From an uncultured Lachnospiraceae bacterium (GTDB taxonomy: Bacteria > Bacillota > Clostridia > Lachnospirales > Lachnospiraceae): a DNA stretch of 10,233 nt. Shown here one piece after another: positions 6,143 through 10,233 of the stretch. The notes beneath the pieces were generated by a model, which saw only the letters and a list, made by a program, of their open reading frames with translations, had not been told where the DNA came from and did no database searches. The stretch is from the NCBI GenBank assembly GCA_948665105.1, contig CAPNGW010000062.1, forward strand, positions 1 through 10,233, given 5' to 3'. Within the stretch, counting starts at the first letter, position 1. The number at the start of each line of letters is the position of its first letter. A program made the translations under genes and the position numbers.

Positions 6143-7540
6143 ATGAAGTCCATTGGACTGGATATCGGAACAACCACCATATGTGGCATTTTAATGGATG
6201 CCAAAACCGGTGAGCTGCTCCATAAAATCACACGCTCCAATGATACATCCTTAAATGGAAAGGAAGGCTTTGAAAAACTTCAGGATACAGATAAAATAGA
6301 AGAAAAATGTTTTCAGATGGTGGAAGAGCTGTGTGCCGGTGCCGAGGATTTGGTAAGCATCGGTGTGACCGGTCAGATGCATGGGATTGTGTATGTGGAC
6401 CTGAGGGGAAAGGCGGTTTCTCCGCTGATGACCTGGCAGGACGGCCGGGGCGACCAGCCCTGCCGGCAGGGAAAATCCTATGCCGGGATATTGTCGGAGC
6501 AGACTGGATACCCTCTGGCCACTGGCTTTGGCGCGGTAACCCATTATTACAATACAATCAATCATCTGGTGCCTGAAGCTGCTGTAACCTTCTGCACTAT
6601 ACCGGATTACATTGCCATGGGCCTGGCAGGTCTTAAAAAGCCGATATTGCATGCTGGGATGGCATCGAGCCTGGGGCTTTATTCCATGGAGCGGGGAGCC
6701 TTTGATTGGGAAGCAATAGAGAAAGCGGGCATGGACGTCAGCTTTTTCCCGGAGGTTCAAAAAGGAGAGGCAAGCATCGGGGTATGGCGAAAAGGCGTGA
6801 GGGTCAGCCAGGCTTTTGGAGATAATCAGGCAAGCTTTCTTGGCTCGGCAGGCTCTGACAGCAATATCCTGGTGAATGTGGGAACCGGGAGTCAGGTATC
6901 CGTGCTGGGGGAGGAGCTTATGGCATTTGAAAACCTTGAGTGCCGTCCCTTTATGGAAGGACGTTATCTGTATGTGGGATCCTCCCTGTGCGGCGGATAT
7001 TCTTATGCCCTTCTAAAGAGCCTTTTTGAGGAGGTGCTGGCAATCTGCGAAAAAGAGCCGGAAGTGGACATTTATGAATGGATGAATGGTGAGGGAAGAA
7101 AAAGCAGAGAGCAGGGGATGGAGCTTCTGGTGGACACCCGTTTTCGGGGCAGCAGGCGAAATCCAAAGCTTCGGGGAAGGATAGAGAATATCACACCTGA
7201 CAATTTTAAGGCGGGTGCCCTTGTCAGCGGTGTGCTCTATGGGATTTGCCAGGAGCTTTTGGAGCTGTACCAAGAATATGAGGTGCAGGCGGTAAAGAAG
7301 GACGGGAAATCCTTAAAAGATGCGGTGAAGACAGAGGAGAAGCAGCGCCTGTGTATTACCGGAAGCGGCAATGGTATCCGCAGAAACCCTCTGCTTCAGG
7401 AAATTTTCAGCGAGAAGTTTGGGAGGAAAATGAAGATTCCCCTCTATGCGGAAGAAGCCTCTTACGGAAGCGCTTTATTCTCCCTGTATGCTGCCGGGTA
7501 TTATAAGAGCCTGGAAGAGCTACGGCAAATGCTCAGATAA
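6143..7540 (+). CDS. FGGY-family carbohydrate kinase, sedoheptulokinase-like
   Basis: A 465-residue two-domain sugar kinase. The N-terminal ATP phosphate-1 loop is GLDIGTTT (5-12), phosphate-2 is NVGTGSQV (245-252), the catalytic base is D227 in AFGDNQ, and the adenosine-site motif is ITGSGNGIRRNPL (405-417). TGQMHGI (76-82), MTWQDGR (96-102) and ATGFGAVT (126-133) resemble sedoheptulokinase (SHPK/CARKL) more than xylulokinase or glycerol kinase, so a ketose with a longer chain is a reasonable guess. The exact sugar cannot be read from the sequence. ATG 6143 follows AAGGAGGGG closely and lies 19 nt after the GRE stop; in-frame codons upstream to 6086 overlap the GRE end and are rejected. Being between the GRE and an isomerase-like gene suggests it makes a sugar phosphate in the same pathway, either before or after the radical step. 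Confidence 0.9.
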   Translation: MKSIGLDIGTTTICGILMDAKTGELLHKITRSNDTSLNGKEGFEKLQDTDKIEEKCFQMVEELCAGAEDLVSIGVTGQMHGIVYVDLRGKAVSPLMTWQDGRGDQPCRQGKSYAGILSEQTGYPLATGFGAVTHYYNTINHLVPEAAVTFCTIPDYIAMGLAGLKKPILHAGMASSLGLYSMERGAFDWEAIEKAGMDVSFFPEVQKGEASIGVWRKGVRVSQAFGDNQASFLGSAGSDSNILVNVGTGSQVSVLGEELMAFENLECRPFMEGRYLYVGSSLCGGYSYALLKSLFEEVLAICEKEPEVDIYEWMNGEGRKSREQGMELLVDTRFRGSRRNPKLRGRIENITPDNFKAGALVSGVLYGICQELLELYQEYEVQAVKKDGKSLKDAVKTEEKQRLCITGSGNGIRRNPLLQEIFSEKFGRKMKIPLYAEEASYGSALFSLYAAGYYKSLEELRQMLR

Positions 7541-7582
7541 ATGCCAAAGATTAATAAGATAAAGGATGAAACGGAGAAGGTC

Positions 7583-8644
7583 ATGGGAAAAAATATTAAT
7601 TTGCAGCAGCCCGTATTTTTCAGAGAGAATCGTGTGCGGCGGGTATATTTGGGTGGTAAGCTGCTGGGGCAGTTTGTGGGAGTTCCCTGTGAGGATGATT
7701 TTTTCCCGGAGGAATGGATTGCTTCCACGGTATGCGCCCTGAACAAGGATAGCGCCAACCCCCGGGAGGGATTAAGTATCCTGGAGGAATCGGATATTTC
7801 CCTGAAGGAGCTTTTGGAGAAATATCCCCGGGAAACCCTGGGTGGGCGTAAGGAGCTGGGGGTACTGGTGAAATTTTTGGACAGTGCCATCCGCCTTCCG
7901 GTTCAGGTGCATCCCGATAAGGCGTTTTCCATGAAATATTTTAACAGCAGGTTTGGAAAAGCGGAGACGTGGCTGGTGCTGGCCACCAGAGAAAATGCGG
8001 CCATTCATTTTGGCTTTCAAGAAAAAATCACGAAAGAAGAGCTGTTGGAGGCAGTTGAAAATTCTTATCAGAACAGAGAAGAAATGAGCAGGCTGGTAAA
8101 CACCTATCCGGTGGAGGCGGGAGATGTATTCTTTATTCCGGGGAAGCTCATCCATGCCATCGGGAAGGGATGCCTGATTCTGGAAATTCAGGAACCCACG
8201 GATTTCACCATCCAGCCGGAATATTGGTGTGGGGATTATGAGATGAACTGGCAGGAACGCTATCTGGGGCTTTCAAGGGAGGAGGCTGCAGAGTGCTTTG
8301 ATTATGAAATATATGGCGGGGATTGTGAAAAGCTGGTTAGGAAGACACCGGTTCTCTTGTGGAAAAAGGATGGTGTGGAGAAGGAAGCAATCATTACCGG
8401 GAAGGATACCACCTGCTTTGGCGTGAACCGCTGCCGCATTCATCGTGGAGCGTACATGCTTAAGGCGGCCCCGGCTGTCTATGTGGCAGTGAAGGGTGAA
8501 GGAATGCTTCAGGGCGAAGCCTATAGCAGAGAAATTAAACAGGGGGATTATTTCTTCCTTCCGTATCAGGCTTCGGGAAAGGTGGAGGCGGTATCGGAGC
8601 AAGGCCTGGAGCTGGTGGAGTGCCTTCCGCCTGAGTTTTACTGA
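7583..8644 (+). CDS. Class I mannose-6-phosphate isomerase-like cupin protein
   Basis: A 353-residue protein of the class I phosphomannose isomerase family. Expected metal ligands are present: Q108 and H110 in PVQVHPDK, E128 in AETWLVL, and H191 in IPGKLIHAIGKG. A second cupin-like domain fills about 270-350. After H191 the sequence reads EIQEPTDFTIQPEYW in place of the usual Ser-Asp-Thr-Thr-Tyr-Arg...Tyr-Asp-Trp/Tyr stretch, so the family's catalytic Arg signature seems to be missing and the substrate may not be mannose 6-phosphate. The start is uncertain. ATG 7583 has GGAGAAGG (7573-7580) just upstream and fits the family N-terminus, so it is preferred. ATG 7541 directly abuts the kinase stop (367-residue version) but has no visible ribosome binding site. 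It is the last gene of the operon and is followed by a terminator. Confidence 0.85.
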   Translation: MGKNINLQQPVFFRENRVRRVYLGGKLLGQFVGVPCEDDFFPEEWIASTVCALNKDSANPREGLSILEESDISLKELLEKYPRETLGGRKELGVLVKFLDSAIRLPVQVHPDKAFSMKYFNSRFGKAETWLVLATRENAAIHFGFQEKITKEELLEAVENSYQNREEMSRLVNTYPVEAGDVFFIPGKLIHAIGKGCLILEIQEPTDFTIQPEYWCGDYEMNWQERYLGLSREEAAECFDYEIYGGDCEKLVRKTPVLLWKKDGVEKEAIITGKDTTCFGVNRCRIHRGAYMLKAAPAVYVAVKGEGMLQGEAYSREIKQGDYFFLPYQASGKVEAVSEQGLELVECLPPEFY

Positions 8645-8674
8645 AAGGGGCCCTTATTTAAGGCCCCTTATTTT
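8645..8674 (+). terminator. Rho-independent terminator closing the glycyl radical enzyme operon
   Basis: AAGGGGCC (8645-8652) pairs perfectly with GGCCCCTT (8662-8669) around a 9-nt loop, followed by ATTTTAT. It begins right after the stop codon at 8644. The U-tract is short, so some read-through is possible. Confidence 0.78.
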
Positions 8675-8688
8675 ATAATGCATCATGA

Positions 8689-8726
8689 ATTGACACAAGC
8701 AGCAACCATATGATATGATTGACACA
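8689..8726 (+). repeat. Direct repeat ATTGACACA in the DUF624 promoter
   Basis: ATTGACACA occurs at 8689-8697 and again at 8718-8726, start to start 29 bp. The first copy contains the -35 hexamer; the second overlaps the end of the -10 and the predicted start point. It could be a pair of regulator sites or a duplicated -35. The second TTGACA has only a poor -10 downstream (TTAAGT at 8742-8747). Confidence 0.45.
8690..8719 (+). promoter_or_regulatory. Probable promoter of the DUF624 gene
   Basis: TTGACA (8690-8695, full consensus) and TATGAT (8714-8719, 5 of 6) are 18 nt apart. TG at 8711-8712 gives an extended -10 (TGnTATGAT). Transcription would start near 8726, about 40 nt before the ATG. 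Sitting just after the hairpin terminator, it makes the DUF624 gene an independent unit. Confidence 0.7.
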
Positions 8727-8764
8727 GTCTCTCAGCAGAATTTAAGTGACAAAGGAGAAGTAAG

Positions 8765-9418
8765 ATGAATCGAATATTTAATCTGGACAACGGCTTTTTT
8801 CGCGGATTGTCCAAGCTTGTGGACTGTGCGTATTTGAGCCTGCTTTTTCTGATAAGCTGCATTCCTCTGTTCACCGTGGGAGCGGCAATGACAGCCCTCT
8901 ATTACACGGTACAGAAGGTCATCCGCAAGGACCGGGGATATGTGAGCAGTGAATACTGGCATGCTTTTAAGACGAATTTCAAGCAAAGTACTGTTATATG
9001 GCTGATTGTGGCGGCGGTGGGTATTCTTCTTTACTATGACGAGAAGATTCTGGATGTGATGGCGGAGGCAGGGAATCCCATTGGCAAGGCTGCTGTCTTC
9101 TTTCGCGTACTGCTGATATTTGAGGCGGTCTGGTGCGCCTATTTGTTCCCCTACATGGCGCGTTTTGCCAATACCAATAAAGCTGTAATGAAAAATGCGG
9201 CCTACATGGCGATTCTGAATCTTCCCTGGACCTTTTTGATTATGCTCGTCATGGCGGTGTTTGCGCTGCTGGTGTACATCATTCCCATTGTCATATTTCT
9301 GGCACCGGCCCTTTACACCTGGACGATAAATCTGATTTTGGAGAAGATTTTCAGGAAATACATGAGCGAGGAAGATCGAATTGCCGAGGATGAGATGAAT
9401 CGGGAATATAAGAACTGA
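8765..9418 (+). CDS. DUF624 (YesL-like) integral membrane protein
   Basis: A 217-residue membrane protein with about five hydrophobic segments (near 20-46, 75-91, 108-131, 145-168 and 169-195) and a charged C-terminal tail. The N-terminal pattern NLDNGFFRGLSKLVDCAYLSLLFLISCIPLFTVGAAMTALYY is typical of DUF624/YesL (given here as one known stretch: key parts are GFFRGLSKLVD at 10-20, ISCIPLFTVGAA at 30-41 and TALYY at 43-47). YesL of Bacillus lies in a pectin-use operon, and family members often sit beside sugar ABC transporters, but no transporter is seen here. The molecular function is unknown. ATG 8765 follows AAAGGAG (8751-8757) at 7 nt. It has its own promoter and is separated from pta by 148 bp without a clear terminator. 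Confidence 0.87.
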   Translation: MNRIFNLDNGFFRGLSKLVDCAYLSLLFLISCIPLFTVGAAMTALYYTVQKVIRKDRGYVSSEYWHAFKTNFKQSTVIWLIVAAVGILLYYDEKILDVMAEAGNPIGKAAVFFRVLLIFEAVWCAYLFPYMARFANTNKAVMKNAAYMAILNLPWTFLIMLVMAVFALLVYIIPIVIFLAPALYTWTINLILEKIFRKYMSEEDRIAEDEMNREYKN

Positions 9419-9433
9419 CGATTTGGTATTTTG

Positions 9434-9470
9434 TACAGGAAATCTGTTGCATTATCCCAAAAATCCTGTA
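9434..9470. repeat. Spaced 7-bp inverted repeat flanking the pta promoter core
   Basis: TACAGGA (9434-9440) and TCCTGTA (9464-9470) are perfect inverted copies 23 bp apart, 30 bp centre to centre. The second arm overlaps the candidate -10 of pta. The spacing would place both arms on nearly the same DNA face, as expected for a looping or extended dimeric operator; this is inference from symmetry alone. Confidence 0.4.
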
Positions 9471-9474
9471 AAAT
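9447..9474 (+). promoter_or_regulatory. Candidate promoter of pta
   Basis: TTGCAT (9447-9452) and TAAAAT (9469-9474) are 16 nt apart; the -10 matches 5 of 6 positions and the -35 3 of 6. The start would be near 9481, leaving a leader of about 86 nt. The leader is A-rich, then contains a GGCTTT direct repeat and a small hairpin CTTTC-GCG-GAAAG (9541-9553) just upstream of the start codon. I recognise no known riboswitch in it. Confidence 0.4.
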
Positions 9475-9566
9475 AGTAGGTAGTAAGAAAAATAAAAAAG
9501 ACGAAGGTTTATTGAGTGCGGGCTTTAGTCCCACAGGTGGCTTTCGCGGAAAGGCGGATTTATACT

Positions 9567-10233
9567 ATGGCAAACATGCAAGGCTTTGGCAAAATGATTG
9601 AAAAACTGAAAAAAAATCCCAAGACAATCGTATTTACAGAAGGGACGGATGAACGGATTCTGGAAGCGTCCTCCCGTCTTCTGGCAGGTAATTTCCTCAC
9701 CCCCCTGCTGGTAGGCAAGGAGGAGGAGGTTCTGGCGGCAGCCGAGGAATACGGCTACAATGTCCGGGGAGCCAGAATCATGGACCCTGACAATTATGCG
9801 AGAATGGACGAGATGGTGGAGCTTTTATGCCAGCTTCGTAAGAGCAAGAACATGCAGCCTGAGGAAGCCCGGGAATTATTGAGCCACGGAAACTATTTTG
9901 GAACCATGCTGGTAAAGATGGGCGAGGCGGATGCCCTTCTTGGGGGCGTTACATACTCCACTGCAGACACGGTACGTCCGGCATTACAGATTATCAAGAC
10001 AAAGCCGGGCCACAGTGTGGTATCCTCCTGCTTTATCATGGTGCGCCCCTCTGCCACCGGTGAGAACGAGGTTCTGGCAATGGGCGACTGTGCCATCAAT
10101 ATCAAACCCAACGCCGACGAATTGGCTGAAATTGCCATCTGCGCTGCAGAGTGTGGCAAGGTATTCGGCATCGACCCCAAGGTGGCATTCTTAAGCTACT
10201 CCACCTTAGGCTCCGGCAAAGGTGAGGACGTGG
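9567..10233 (+). CDS. pta: Phosphate acetyltransferase, N-terminal part (runs off window)
   Basis: The open frame runs to the window edge, giving 222 complete codons of a protein usually about 330 residues long in its short form. Diagnostic segments are KTIVFTEGTDERILEASSRLL near the N-terminus (key part TEGTDERILEA), then HGNYFGTML, and then YSTADTVRPALQIIKTKPG (the STADTVRPALQI block). These define the PTA domain, which converts acetyl-CoA and phosphate to acetyl phosphate and CoA in the cytoplasm, supplying AckA. No extra N-terminal regulatory domain is present, so this is the short type. ATG 9567 (MANMQGFGK) has AAAGGCGG (9550-9557) upstream; ATG 9576 and GTG 9537 are possible but have less support. 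The gene is not adjacent to ackA. Confidence 0.95.
   Translation, partial: MANMQGFGKMIEKLKKNPKTIVFTEGTDERILEASSRLLAGNFLTPLLVGKEEEVLAAAEEYGYNVRGARIMDPDNYARMDEMVELLCQLRKSKNMQPEEARELLSHGNYFGTMLVKMGEADALLGGVTYSTADTVRPALQIIKTKPGHSVVSSCFIMVRPSATGENEVLAMGDCAINIKPNADELAEIAICAAECGKVFGIDPKVAFLSYSTLGSGKGEDV

Noticed and set aside
2807..8644. Microcompartment-linked GRE locus
   Set aside because: No shell proteins, aldehyde dehydrogenase or N-terminal encapsulation extension are present in the window.
9481..9566. Known riboswitch in the pta leader
   Set aside because: Only a 5-bp hairpin and a short direct repeat are seen; no conserved riboswitch core could be recognised.

Overview
This is a bacterial chromosome segment of moderate GC content. 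Strong Shine-Dalgarno sites, sigma-A-type promoters and gene families all point to an anaerobic Firmicute, most likely a Lachnospiraceae-type gut Clostridium. Supporting signs are the tmcAL / ackA / DUF177 / rpmF neighbourhood, an oxygen-sensitive glycyl radical enzyme, and a DUF624 (YesL-like) protein. The genus cannot be set from the sequence alone.

Layout. Positions 1-282 (minus strand) hold the start of tmcAL, a tRNA-Met cytidine acetate ligase. It diverges from ackA across a ~250-bp region with one recognisable promoter for each gene and a 9-bp inverted repeat over the tmcAL -10 box. On the plus strand follow ackA (acetate kinase), a full-consensus promoter, a DUF177/YceD-family gene, rpmF (ribosomal protein L32) and a strong terminator. 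After ~230 bp of gene-free AT-rich DNA comes a four-gene unit (2807-8644): a radical-SAM activating enzyme, a glycyl radical enzyme (GRE), an FGGY sugar kinase most like sedoheptulokinase, and a class I phosphomannose-isomerase-like protein. A terminator closes it. Next are a DUF624 membrane protein with its own promoter, then the 5' part of pta (phosphate acetyltransferase), which runs off the window.

How the genes fit together. pta and ackA give the acetyl-CoA to acetate/ATP route, and TmcAL consumes acetate and ATP for tRNA modification. The central unit looks like a self-contained catabolic module: a kinase and an isomerase-like protein that should handle a (phospho)sugar, next to a radical C-X-cleaving enzyme and its activase. 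The GRE has the eliminase-type Cys-x-Glu thiyl motif, not the Cys-Cys of pyruvate formate-lyase. However, both its thiyl loop (GCQEP) and its glycyl loop (RIHGTF) differ from the characterised families I can recall, and the isomerase-like protein lacks the usual phosphomannose isomerase C-terminal signature. I cannot name the substrate. This module is the best candidate for an undescribed pathway in the window. No RNA genes, CRISPR arrays, insertion sequences or phage genes were seen.
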